Shown: one piece after another, positions 40,069 through 47,984 of the stretch
How the letters are laid out: each line of letters opens with the position of its first letter
Numbering within the stretch: the stretch's first letter is position 1
DNA from: Rhodococcoides corynebacterioides NBRC 14404
GTDB lineage: Bacteria > Actinomycetota > Actinomycetes > Mycobacteriales > Mycobacteriaceae
Length of the DNA: 64,000 bases
Direction: 5' to 3'
Assembly: GCF_001894765.1 (NCBI RefSeq)
Contig: NZ_BCWV01000007.1
Coordinates: 62,001 to 126,000, forward strand
Made by a program: the position numbers and the translations under genes
The notes under the pieces: generated by a model
What the model was told of the DNA's origin: nothing
Seen by the model: the letters and a program-made list of their open reading frames with translations, nothing else
The model's database searches: none

Positions 40069-41237
40069 CAGGCGACGCGCACCGGCTCGCGGTCCTCTGC
40101 TCGCATGCGCTCGAGGTGCGCGTCCACGGTGTCGAGGAACCCGGGCTCGAAGCGGAGGTTGCCGGACCGCGCACGGCGCAGGAACCCGGCGGTGGCCCGC
40201 TCCGACAATAACTTCGGCTCCGTGAGGAAGTCCGCGAGATCCTCGTACGGGTTCTCGACGGGCCAGGTGCCGACCGGAACCCGGTAGGCCCGGCGGTCAC
40301 GACCCCACGCCGCCGTCGGCCACCGCTGCCCCGGGACGATCGGCACGTCCGCGGAGGCGTCGTACACCATCGGGTCGGCCAGCCGCTCGCCGATCCACGA
40401 CGCCATGCGCACGCTCACCGCGTTGCCCACCAACTTCCAGCGGTGGCCGGCCCGCACCCCGGGCACGTCGACGGCCGGCGCCGTCCACCCGGCGTCGAAA
40501 CCCTGGAGACGCTCGGCGTCGGTGATGCCGGGCGTCACCAGTTCACCTGCGGGCAGACGCACCGCCGGCGGACTCGCGATGCCGAGAGTCGATCCCCCCT
40601 TGAGCGTGGGAACCGCGTTCACGGCCCACCCCAGCCCACGGACTCCCTCGGTCCAGTAGAAACCGCAGGGCACGGACTCGGACTCGACCGGGTGCGGCAC
40701 GAGGGAGTCGGTGCCGAACAGCACCTCTCGAGGATCCTCGGTCCGCGACGCCAGCATCACCACGCGCTGACGGCGCTGGGGGAGTCCGAACGCGCGGGCG
40801 TCGACCACCCGGTACGCCCACGTGTACCCGAGGTCCTCGAGCGCGTGCGTGATGTGCCGCATGGCGGCGCCTCGGCCGAGTTGCAGCATGAAGGGAACGT
40901 TCTCGATGACCAGCCACCGCGGGCCGCGGCGCCGGGCGACGAGGCGGAAGACCTGATCCACCAGTCCGGAGCGCGCTCCGGTGATCCCCGCGGTACGGCC
41001 GGCCTGGGACAGGTCCTGGCACGGGAAGCCCGCGGCGACCAGCTCCGTGCCCGCCGGGAGGGACCGGAGGGTGGTGACGTCGCGGTGCAGCGGCACGTCG
41101 GCGAACCGCGTGCGCAGGACGGATCCGGCGCCGGGATCGATCTCGCACAGGAGCTCGGTGGACCACCCGTGCTGCGTCAGCCCCAGCTCGAGGCCACCGA
41201 TACCGGCGAAGAGACCGACCATCGTGCCTGTGCCCAC
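40068..41237 (-). CDS. DNA (cytosine-5-)-methyltransferase of a type II R-M system
   Basis: 389 residues from GTG with GAGGA upstream. Ordered 5mC motifs: GLFAGIGGLELGLTQHG (I), GFPCQDLSQAGRTAG (IV, catalytic Cys), WLVIENVPFMLQLGRG (VI), GLPQRRQRVVMLAS (VIII), then the target-recognition region, and motif X near HRWKLVGNAVSVRMASWIGE. An additional 100-residue C-terminal extension follows motif X. First gene of the methylase / nuclease / Vsr operon. The recognition sequence cannot be read from the protein. Confidence 0.95.
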   Translation of the reverse strand: MGTGTMVGLFAGIGGLELGLTQHGWSTELLCEIDPGAGSVLRTRFADVPLHRDVTTLRSLPAGTELVAAGFPCQDLSQAGRTAGITGARSGLVDQVFRLVARRRGPRWLVIENVPFMLQLGRGAAMRHITHALEDLGYTWAYRVVDARAFGLPQRRQRVVMLASRTEDPREVLFGTDSLVPHPVESESVPCGFYWTEGVRGLGWAVNAVPTLKGGSTLGIASPPAVRLPAGELVTPGITDAERLQGFDAGWTAPAVDVPGVRAGHRWKLVGNAVSVRMASWIGERLADPMVYDASADVPIVPGQRWPTAAWGRDRRAYRVPVGTWPVENPYEDLADFLTEPKLLSERATAGFLRRARSGNLRFEPGFLDTVDAHLERMRAEDREPVRVA

Positions 41238-41344
41238 GCCGGTCCTCGCTTTCGCCTGTCTCGTCCCGCCGACCGGTGCCGTTCGGCCCGATCTCGATCG
41301 ACGCAGACGTTACCGGGACGCACCGACAGGCCCGCGGTGCCGCG

Positions 41345-42664
41345 CTACCGTCCGCCCTGGACGTCCCGGTGGCCCCGCTGGTACGCGTCGGGGATGCCGT
41401 CGCCGTCGTCGTCCCGCGTCTGGTCCTCCTCGATCGCGCGGTACACGCGGTTGCGGCTGCGCAGAACGAGGGTGGCCAGCGTCGCGGACACCACCGACCC
41501 GGTCAGGACGGCGACCTTCACGTGATCGTCGCGTTCGGATCCGATGCCGAACGCGAGATCTCCGATGAGCAGCGAGACGGTGAACCCGATGCCCGCCAGC
41601 ATCGCCACCCCGCCCACGTCGCGCCACGCGAGTCCCTCGTCGAGAGTGGCGCGGGTGAATCGACCCACCAGGTAGGTGGTCCCGAACACGCCGAGGAACT
41701 TGCCCACCACCAGTCCCGCCACGATGCCGAGGGCGACGGGGTCGCGCAGCGCCGAGCCGAGTCCGGCGAGACCGCCGACGGTCACTCCGGCCGCCGCGAA
41801 CGCGAACAGCGGGACCGCCACCCCTGCGGACAGGGGACGGATGCGGTGTTCGAAGTGCTCGGCGAGACCCGGTCCGGCCTCGGGTCCACCCGCAGCCCGG
41901 CTCCGGAGGACGGGCACGGTGAAGCCCAGCAGGACGCCCGCGACCGTCGCGTGCACTCCCGACTCGTGCACGAGAATCCACGTGACGACGGCCAGCGGGA
42001 TCAGCAGCCACCAGGATCGAATCCGTTTCTGGACCGCGAGAGCGAACAGCGCGAGCGGAACCATCGCACCGGCGAGCGCGGCCACGTTCAGCTCGTCGGT
42101 GTAGAAGATCGCGATGACCGTCACCGCGAGAAGGTCGTCGACGACCGCCAGGGTGAGCAGGAACGTGCGCAACGCGATCGGCAGATGCGAGCTGACGACG
42201 GCGAGAACGGCGACGGCGAACGCGATGTCGGTCGCCGTCGGGACGGCCCAGCCGCGGAGTGCGCCGTCGGCGGCGAGGCCGTTGATCGCCACGTAGATCA
42301 GCGCGGGAGCGACCATGCCGCCCACCGCGGCGACGATGGGCAGCGCGGCGCGGGCGGGATCGCGGAGGTCGCCGGCCACGAACTCACGCTTCAGCTCCAG
42401 ACCGACGACGAAGAAGAAGACGGCGAGCAGACCGTCCGCGGCCCAGGTCGCCAGCGTCAGGTCGAGATGCAGCGCGGACGGCCCGACGCGCAGGTCCATG
42501 AGGGAGTGGTAGGCCGCGGACCAGGGTGAATTGGCCCAGACGAGGGCCGTCACCGCGGCGGCCAGCAACAGCGCGCCGCCGACCGTCTCGCGGCGCAGGA
42601 CGGCGGTGATCCGAGACGCTTCGGACCAGGAACCGAGGCCGAACAGGCGAGGAGTGGGAGGCAT
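41345..42664 (-). CDS. nhaA: Na+/H+ antiporter NhaA with acidic C-terminal tail
   Basis: 439 residues from ATG giving [20 protein letters not shown]. NhaA hallmarks: [77 protein letters not shown] with the paired Asp of the ion site, and [20 protein letters not shown]. It exchanges Na+ for protons and helps pH and salt tolerance. The C-terminal tail [18 protein letters not shown] has a DxDxDG calcium-loop pattern that is unusual for NhaA. Confidence 0.92.
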   Translation of the reverse strand: MPPTPRLFGLGSWSEASRITAVLRRETVGGALLLAAAVTALVWANSPWSAAYHSLMDLRVGPSALHLDLTLATWAADGLLAVFFFVVGLELKREFVAGDLRDPARAALPIVAAVGGMVAPALIYVAINGLAADGALRGWAVPTATDIAFAVAVLAVVSSHLPIALRTFLLTLAVVDDLLAVTVIAIFYTDELNVAALAGAMVPLALFALAVQKRIRSWWLLIPLAVVTWILVHESGVHATVAGVLLGFTVPVLRSRAAGGPEAGPGLAEHFEHRIRPLSAGVAVPLFAFAAAGVTVGGLAGLGSALRDPVALGIVAGLVVGKFLGVFGTTYLVGRFTRATLDEGLAWRDVGGVAMLAGIGFTVSLLIGDLAFGIGSERDDHVKVAVLTGSVVSATLATLVLRSRNRVYRAIEEDQTRDDDGDGIPDAYQRGHRDVQGGR

Positions 42665-42944
42665 CGGAGACTTTCGTTCGGGGACCGGTCGGGACCGGCG
42701 TGAGGCCACCGGTGAGCCGCCGACCAGACTTCCCGGCACTCCGCGAACCAGCCTATCGCGCGTCTGTGAGCACGATCGCGGGCGTCGACGCTCGTGGCGC
42801 CGTTCACCCGCCTCGGTGCGAAACGGCTGCTCAGCGACCTGCGAGCATCGGGCGGTGTCGCAGGACGAGTACGCGAGAATCACGATCACGGACAATTCTG
42901 GCTGCTCTGCTCCTCGGCGGGGCCCGGTGCTCTACCGTGTGCAC

Positions 42945-43556
42945 GTGACCACTCCCGCACCCACGTCTCTGTCGTCCGCCGACGCGCCGGGATCGTCGTG
43001 GCCGGCCGTTCTCACCTGGCGCGCGCTCGAGGCACCTCGCATGGAATCGGTGCGAGTGCAGATGAACGGCAAGCGCATCAAGGCTGCCGGCCGGATCATC
43101 GCCGGTGCCTGCGACGAGCATCCCGCGTTCTCCGCGTCGTACGACCTGGTGACCGACGAGACCGGGGTGACCAAGCGGCTCTCCGTGCGCGCCGCGGTGG
43201 CCGCCGGCGAGAGTCAGATCTCCATCAGCCGTGATTCCCAGGGGTTCTGGCTGATCGACAGCGCGTCCCCCACCCGCAGCGACTTCGACGGTGCGCTGGA
43301 CACCGAGCTGGTGTGGAGCCCGTTCTTCAACACCCTGGCCATCCGTCGCCTCGGTCTGCACACCGCGGATGCGTCCGACCAGCAGGTTCCCGTGGTCTAC
43401 GTCGGTCTGCCGGACCTGACCGCCCGCGCCGAGACCCTCTCCTACCGCGGCGGTCCGACCGAGTTCGAGGTCGACTCCCCGATGGGCCATTCGCGGGTCA
43501 CGGTCGATTCCGAGGGCTTCGTCGTCGGGTACGACGGGATGGCGCACCGCATCTGA
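42945..43556 (+). CDS. putative glycolipid-binding protein (PF06475/DUF1089-type)
   Basis: 203 residues from GTG giving VTTPAPTSLSSADAPGSSWP. The frame is open further upstream but without protein-like composition. Family pattern: VLTWRALEAPRMESVRVQMN, FSASYDLVTDETGVTKRLSV, FDGALDTELVWSPFFNTLAIRRLGL (strong family signature), YRGGPTEFEVD and VTVDSEGFVVGYDGMAHRI. Beta-barrel proteins of this family bind glycolipid-like ligands in structural studies. Physiological role unknown. Confidence 0.85.
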   Translation: MTTPAPTSLSSADAPGSSWPAVLTWRALEAPRMESVRVQMNGKRIKAAGRIIAGACDEHPAFSASYDLVTDETGVTKRLSVRAAVAAGESQISISRDSQGFWLIDSASPTRSDFDGALDTELVWSPFFNTLAIRRLGLHTADASDQQVPVVYVGLPDLTARAETLSYRGGPTEFEVDSPMGHSRVTVDSEGFVVGYDGMAHRI

Positions 43557-43565
43557 CCGGTCCGG

Positions 43566-44534
43566 TCAGGTGATCGAGCGACGCTCCGGCAACCGCTGCA
43601 CGACGCCACCGGCGCGCGCCCGGTCCCGCATCGCGTCGGCCCACCCGTCGGCGCCGACCACGACGTCCGTGATCTCCCACCACTGCAGCTGATCGTCGTA
43701 CCGCGTCCGGGCGCGGTGCCCGTCGCGGGTCAGCTCCGTCGTGGAGGACGACGCCGCCAGGGACTCGCGGGCCCGGGTGAGGCGGGCCAGGGCGTCGTCG
43801 ACGGCCTCGAGCAGGGCCGCGGCGTTGGCGTCGCACATCGCGGAGACCAAGGCGGGCGCGGTGCCGGCCACGCGGGTCCCGTCCCGGAACGATCCGGCGG
43901 CGAGACGCAGCGCCAGCTCACCGCCGTCGGCGCCGACGCTCGCCAGCAGCTCCGCCAACACGTGCGGAAGGTGGGAGACGCGGGCGACGGCGCGGTCGTG
44001 TTCGTCGGATCGCGCGGGGACGACGACGGATCCGCAGGTCAGGGCAAGGGAGGCCACCTGCATCCAGACGTCGGGGTCGGTTCCGTCGTCGACCGTGACC
44101 ACCCAGACGGCGTTGCGGAACAGGTCGGCGTCGGCGGCGATCCAGCCCGACGCCGCCGTGCCCGCCATGGGATGGCCACCGACGTACGCGGCGGACAGTC
44201 CGTGCCGGGCGACCGCATCCGCCATCTCCACCTTGACGCTGACGACGTCGGTCAGCGGGCACTCGGGAGCGAACGTCGCGACAGCGGTGAGGACGTCGTC
44301 GACCGCCGTCATCGGCACCGCCACGACGACGAGGGCACGCTCGTCGGCCGCGCGCCGCAGGGCGGTCTCGAGGTCGCCGGTGACGTCGTACCCGTCGAGT
44401 CGCGCGGCGTCGACGGCGCCCGCGGACCGGTTCCAGCCGTGGGCCGGTCGACCGGACGCCACGACGGCCCGCATCAGCGATCCGCCGATCAGACCCAGAC
44501 CCAGGACGCAGACGGGACGATCGGGTGAGTTCAC
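43566..44534 (-). CDS. tyrA: prephenate dehydrogenase
   Basis: 322 residues from GTG giving VNSPDRPVCVLGLGLIGGSL; longer readings start upstream of the promoter. NAD(P) fold GLGLIGGSLMRAVV, then LTDVVSVKVEMADAVARHGL, the family's YVGGHPMAGTAASGWIAADA, and VARVSHLPHVLAELL (catalytic His region). It oxidises prephenate to 4-hydroxyphenylpyruvate for tyrosine synthesis. Divergent from the tadA-associated gene, the same arrangement as Rv3754/Rv3753c in Mycobacterium tuberculosis. Confidence 0.93.
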   Translation of the reverse strand: MNSPDRPVCVLGLGLIGGSLMRAVVASGRPAHGWNRSAGAVDAARLDGYDVTGDLETALRRAADERALVVVAVPMTAVDDVLTAVATFAPECPLTDVVSVKVEMADAVARHGLSAAYVGGHPMAGTAASGWIAADADLFRNAVWVVTVDDGTDPDVWMQVASLALTCGSVVVPARSDEHDRAVARVSHLPHVLAELLASVGADGGELALRLAAGSFRDGTRVAGTAPALVSAMCDANAAALLEAVDDALARLTRARESLAASSSTTELTRDGHRARTRYDDQLQWWEITDVVVGADGWADAMRDRARAGGVVQRLPERRSIT

Positions 44535-44605
44535 AGCTGTGAGAAAAGCACATCCGCAGAAGGGTCGACGTATCGACACCGCTCACAGCGACTACGGTTG
44601 CGCGC

Positions 44606-45142
44606 ATGGCTGCACAGCGTGGGAGTGGGAACACCTCCTCCGACGAGGACGACGACATGGAGGGGTTCGCGGTTGCCGTCGTGCGCGAGGACGGCAAGTG
44701 GACCTGTCGCGCCCTGTCGTCGGATGCTCTCACCAGCCTCTCCACCGCCGAGACCGAGCTCCGCGAGCTGCGCAGCGCGGGTGCGGTCTTCGGACTGCTC
44801 GACGTCGACGACGAGTTCTTCGTCGTCCTGCGCCCGGCGCCGTCGGGCAGTCGGGTCCTGCTGTCCGACGCGACCGCCGCACTCGACTACGACATCGCCG
44901 CCGACGTGCTCGACCGTCTCAACATCGACGTCCCGGATCTCGATCCCGACGAGCTGGACGACGTCGAGCCGTGGGAAGAAGGCGATCTCGACCTGCTCAG
45001 CGACATGGGTCTGCCGGAGCCCGTTCTCGGCGTGATCGTCGCCGAGACGGACCTCTACCCGGACGAGCAACTCGGCATGATCGCGCAGCGAATGGGCTTC
45101 GCGAAGGAGTTCGCCGCCGTGCTCGACTCGCTCCAGCACTGA
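44606..45142 (+). CDS. tRNA adenosine deaminase-associated protein
   Basis: 178 residues from ATG giving MAAQRGSGNTSSDEDDDMEG. Acidic protein with FAVAVVREDGKWTCRALSSD, LRELRSAGAVFGLLDVDDEF, PDLDPDELDDVEPWEEGDLD and DEQLGMIAQRMGFAKEFAAV. It is found directly before tadA throughout actinobacteria, here 1 bp from it, which gives the family its name. Biochemical role unknown. Confidence 0.9.
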   Translation: MAAQRGSGNTSSDEDDDMEGFAVAVVREDGKWTCRALSSDALTSLSTAETELRELRSAGAVFGLLDVDDEFFVVLRPAPSGSRVLLSDATAALDYDIAADVLDRLNIDVPDLDPDELDDVEPWEEGDLDLLSDMGLPEPVLGVIVAETDLYPDEQLGMIAQRMGFAKEFAAVLDSLQH

Positions 45143-45143
45143 C

Positions 45144-45641
45144 GTGCTGCCCGCCGCCGACCACGAGCGGTGGATGCGGCGCGCGTTGGAGGTCGCCGCC
45201 GCGACTCCCGACGACGACGTTCCCGTCGGCGCGCTGATCGTCGATGCCCGCGGGACCGTTCTGGCCGAGGCGACCAACCGCCGCGAGCAGTGTGGCGACC
45301 CGACCGCGCACGCGGAGATTCTCGCCCTCCGGGCCGCCGCGGCTCGGCACGGCGACGGCTGGCGCCTCGGCGGATGCACCCTCGTCGTGACGCTCGAACC
45401 GTGCACCATGTGTGCGGGAGCCGCTGTGATGTCACGCATTTCGGGCATCGTGTTCGGCGCGTACGAGCCGCGGACCGGGGCGGTGTCGTCGTTGTGGGAC
45501 GTGGTGCGCGACCGGCGACTGACCCACCGACCCGAGGTGGCCGGGGGAGTGCTCGAGCGCGAGTGTTCCGATTCGGTCACGGCCTTCTTCCACCGTGCTC
45601 GCGATGTTTCGCCGCGCCGGGAGCCCGGGTATCTGCTCTGA
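45144..45641 (+). CDS. tadA: tRNA adenosine(34) deaminase TadA
   Basis: 165 residues from GTG giving VLPAADHERWMRRALEVAAA. Zn-deaminase core: DPTAHAEILALRAAAARHGD (HAE) and LEPCTMCAGAAVMSRISGIV (PCxxC). It converts A34 to inosine in tRNA-Arg(ACG), whose gene is at 20145. Operon with the associated protein upstream. Confidence 0.95.
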   Translation: MLPAADHERWMRRALEVAAATPDDDVPVGALIVDARGTVLAEATNRREQCGDPTAHAEILALRAAAARHGDGWRLGGCTLVVTLEPCTMCAGAAVMSRISGIVFGAYEPRTGAVSSLWDVVRDRRLTHRPEVAGGVLERECSDSVTAFFHRARDVSPRREPGYLL

Positions 45642-45750
45642 CGTAGAACGACAGACGCAGCACCTGCGTCGCCTGCCCCGCCGAAACGGAGGGGTGGACG
45701 TCATGTTCTGCGTTGTGACAGTCCCACCACGGGACGAACAGGAGAGCACC

Positions 45751-45948
45751 ATGGGCTTGGACGACAAGATTTCCAACAAGGCGGAAGACCTCAAGGGCAA
45801 GGGCAAGGAAGCCGCGGGCAACGCCACGGGCGACGACCAGCTTCGCGCCGAGGGCCAGGGCGACCAGGCCTCGTCCGCCGTCAAGGACGGCGTGGAGAAG
45901 GTCAAGGACGCCGCGTCCAACATCAAGGACAAGCTCACCGGGCACTGA
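45751..45948 (+). CDS. CsbD-family stress protein, second copy
   Basis: 65 residues from ATG (MGLDDKISNKAEDLKGKGKE) with CAGGAGA upstream. Same Lys/Asp-rich pattern as the gene at 33774: KGKEAAGNATGDDQLRAEGQ, then a helical tail. Stand-alone gene ahead of tRNA-Ser(CGA). Confidence 0.9.
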   Translation: MGLDDKISNKAEDLKGKGKEAAGNATGDDQLRAEGQGDQASSAVKDGVEKVKDAASNIKDKLTGH

Positions 45949-46006
45949 GTGCGCAGCTCCGGCCGCGATTTCTCGATCGCCCACCCCCTCCGGTAGCCTG
46001 GTCGGC

Positions 46007-46097
46007 GGTGGCGTGTCCGAGCGGCCTAAGGAGCACGCCTCGAAAGCGTGTGACGGGTAACCCCCGTCCGAGGGTTCAAATCCCTCCGCCACCGCCA
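46007..46097 (+). tRNA. tRNA-Ser(CGA)
   Basis: Acceptor GGTGGCG/CGCCACC, anticodon arm CACGC-CTCGAAA-GCGTG (CGA), long variable arm, T-loop GGTTCAAATCC, encoded CCA. Confidence 0.97.
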
Positions 46098-46099
46098 GA

Positions 46100-46131
46100 A
46101 CGAAACCCCCCGTCACACCGGGGGGTTTCGT
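46100..46131 (+). terminator. terminator after tRNA-Ser(CGA)
   Basis: ACGAAACCCCCCG pairs with CGGGGGGTTTCGT (13 bp perfect, six-base loop), followed by CGTTTC. Confidence 0.85.
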
Positions 46132-46198
46132 CGTTTCACAGGGAGTTCCCAGCCGCGGAACCGCCCGCATCGTTGAAACCACAACTAAAGTCGACCCC

Positions 46199-46876
46199 AT
46201 GAAGAAGTGGTGGATCGTCGGAGCCGTCGTGGTCGTGGCAGTGATCGCCCTGTTCGTCGGGCCACGCATCTACGCCTCGGTCGAGAGCAGTGACCCCGCG
46301 GCCACGGTGTCCACCGAGGGCGCGCGCGCCGCGGAAGGCGACCTGGACGGGCAGTGGGCCGTCACGCCGGGGACCGAGAGCAACCCCACCTCCGCCGGCT
46401 ACACCGTGGCCGAGGTGCTCAACGGCGCCGACGTCACGGTCGTGGGCACCACCCGCGACGTGAGCGGATCGGCCACCGTCGACGGCTCGACGCTGACGGG
46501 CGGCGAGATCGTCGTGCAAACGGGCACCATCACCACCGACAGCGATCGACGCGACAATCAGTTCCGCGGCACCATCTTCGACGTCGCGGCGAACCCGACG
46601 GCGACGTTCACGATCACCGAGCCCGTCGACCTGTCGACCGTGCCCACCGACGGCACCACGGCCACCGTTCCGCTCACCGGCGAGCTGATGCTCAAGGGGC
46701 AGACGCGCCCGGTGACGGTCGAGGCGTCGGTCCTGCGGGACGGCGCGAATCTGGTTGCGTCGGGCGGTATTCCGGCCACGTGGACGGATTTCGGGGTCGA
46801 GCCGCCGTCGCTCGGATTCGTCACCGTCGCGCCCACCGGCACGGTCGACTTCCTGGTGACGCTGAGCAAGGGCTGA
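46199..46876 (+). CDS. YceI-family secreted/anchored protein
   Basis: 225 residues from ATG giving MKKWWIVGAVVVVAVIALFV, an uncleaved-looking N-terminal anchor. The rest is the YceI lipocalin-like barrel: GQWAVTPGTESNPTSAGYTVAEVL, GEIVVQTGTITTDSDRRDNQ, NPTATFTITEPVDLSTVPTD, LTGELMLKGQTRPVTVEASV and a final FGVEPPSLGFVTVAPTGTVDF. YceI proteins bind polyisoprenoid or similar lipids. Single gene. Confidence 0.9.
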   Translation: MKKWWIVGAVVVVAVIALFVGPRIYASVESSDPAATVSTEGARAAEGDLDGQWAVTPGTESNPTSAGYTVAEVLNGADVTVVGTTRDVSGSATVDGSTLTGGEIVVQTGTITTDSDRRDNQFRGTIFDVAANPTATFTITEPVDLSTVPTDGTTATVPLTGELMLKGQTRPVTVEASVLRDGANLVASGGIPATWTDFGVEPPSLGFVTVAPTGTVDFLVTLSKG

Positions 46877-47068
46877 CCGACTCGAGGGGTAGTGGAGGCC
46901 CGCCGGGGCGGGGGTGACGGTCGGGTCGACGATCGTGGCGTAGGGTCGAAAGCAGAGCGCGCCGAGTCGTTCGTTCGTCGAGCCGTTCGATCTGTCGAAC
47001 CCTTCTCGGTCTTCTGCGCTTCTTCCGCCGCGCACACCGTGCGCGCTCTCTCTGCCCGAAAGGGTCAC

Positions 47069-47203
47069 ATGGACACCACACCGCTCTTCCTCGCACCCGT
47101 CGACGCGTCCGCCGAGGCCGACGCCGCCGAGACGCCTGCCACCGAGGCGACCGCGCCCGTCGCCAAGCCCGATTACACCCACCTCTTCTCCGACCGGAGC
47201 TGA
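47069..47203 (+). CDS. 44-residue peptide of unknown function
   Basis: ATG giving MDTTPLFLAPVDASAEADAA with GAAAGGG seven bases upstream. Acidic Ala/Glu/Thr-rich first part, then a distinct end KPDYTHLFSDRS. No TM helix or Cys. It lies 115 bp before the TetR gene of an export block. A regulatory or precursor peptide is possible; nothing in the window encodes a peptide-modifying enzyme. Confidence 0.55.
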   Translation: MDTTPLFLAPVDASAEADAAETPATEATAPVAKPDYTHLFSDRS

Positions 47204-47280
47204 CGCGCCGGTACCCCGCCACCGTCCCGGCAACACCGCGTGACGGGGTGGGGACCGTCACATAATTGCGTCTTTCTGCA

Positions 47281-47302
47281 AACTTGCCGAACTACGCAAG
47301 TT
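47281..47302. promoter_or_regulatory. palindromic operator upstream of the TetR/MMPL genes
   Basis: AACTTGC and GCAAGTT, 7-bp perfect arms, eight-base spacer, ending 16 bases before the TetR GTG. Position fits autoregulation by that protein; the message would be nearly leaderless. Confidence 0.6.
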
Positions 47303-47318
47303 CCGTACCCTGGGTTCG

Positions 47319-47948
47319 GTGACGACGGAACCCGGCCTGCGTGACCGCAAGAAGGCGGAGACGCGCAGCGCACTCAGCGCCGCGGCGGTCAGCCTCGGCC
47401 GCGAGCTCGGCTTCGACGGCGTGACCGCCGAGGCCATCGCCGCCCATACCGGCGTCTCCACGCGGACGTTCCACAACTACTTCTCCAGCAAGGAGGAGGC
47501 CGCCCTCTTCCATCTGCAGAAGGCCGCGTTCGAGTGGGTCGACCTCCTCGAGAACCGCCCTGCGGACGAGAACTTCTGGGACTCCGTGCGATACCTGCTG
47601 CTCGAGGTCGTCACCGCCCCCGAGCGCGAACTGGCGGAGACCATCGAGACGGCGCGCTTCATCGAAGAGACTCCGTCGCTCCTGGCCAAGAAGCTCGCCT
47701 TCGACAAATCGCTGTCCGACGAGTTCCGTCGGGTGGTCGCCGAGCGCACGGGCCTCGATGCCCGTCGCGATCTCTTCCCCACGCTCGCCCAGGCCTCCGT
47801 CGGCGCCGCCGTGAGCGCCGCGCTGGCCTACGTCGCCGAGGACCCCGAGCACCGATCGGCCCGCGCCGTCGTCGAACACGCTCTGCAGCAGCTCGAGCAG
47901 GGGTTGAACACACCCCTTCCCGGCCCCACCCCACCCCCGTCCGTCTGA
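47319..47948 (+). CDS. TetR-family regulator of the export block
   Basis: 209 residues from GTG giving VTTEPGLRDRKKAETRSALS. HTH: AAAVSLGRELGFDGVTAEAIAAHTGVSTRTFHNYFSSKEEAALFH. The ligand domain is helical (VTAPERELAETIETARFIEE). It is followed 36 bp later by the MMPL transporter gene in the same direction and preceded by a palindromic operator, so it probably represses itself and the transporters. Confidence 0.9.
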   Translation: MTTEPGLRDRKKAETRSALSAAAVSLGRELGFDGVTAEAIAAHTGVSTRTFHNYFSSKEEAALFHLQKAAFEWVDLLENRPADENFWDSVRYLLLEVVTAPERELAETIETARFIEETPSLLAKKLAFDKSLSDEFRRVVAERTGLDARRDLFPTLAQASVGAAVSAALAYVAEDPEHRSARAVVEHALQQLEQGLNTPLPGPTPPPSV

Positions 47949-47984
47949 CTCGACCGTCGACCACCCGACCGAGGAGCAAAACCC

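Noticed and set aside
46007..46199. Integrated element at tRNA-Ser(CGA)
   Set aside because: A terminator and a host-like YceI gene follow directly; no duplicated tRNA end or integrase was seen.
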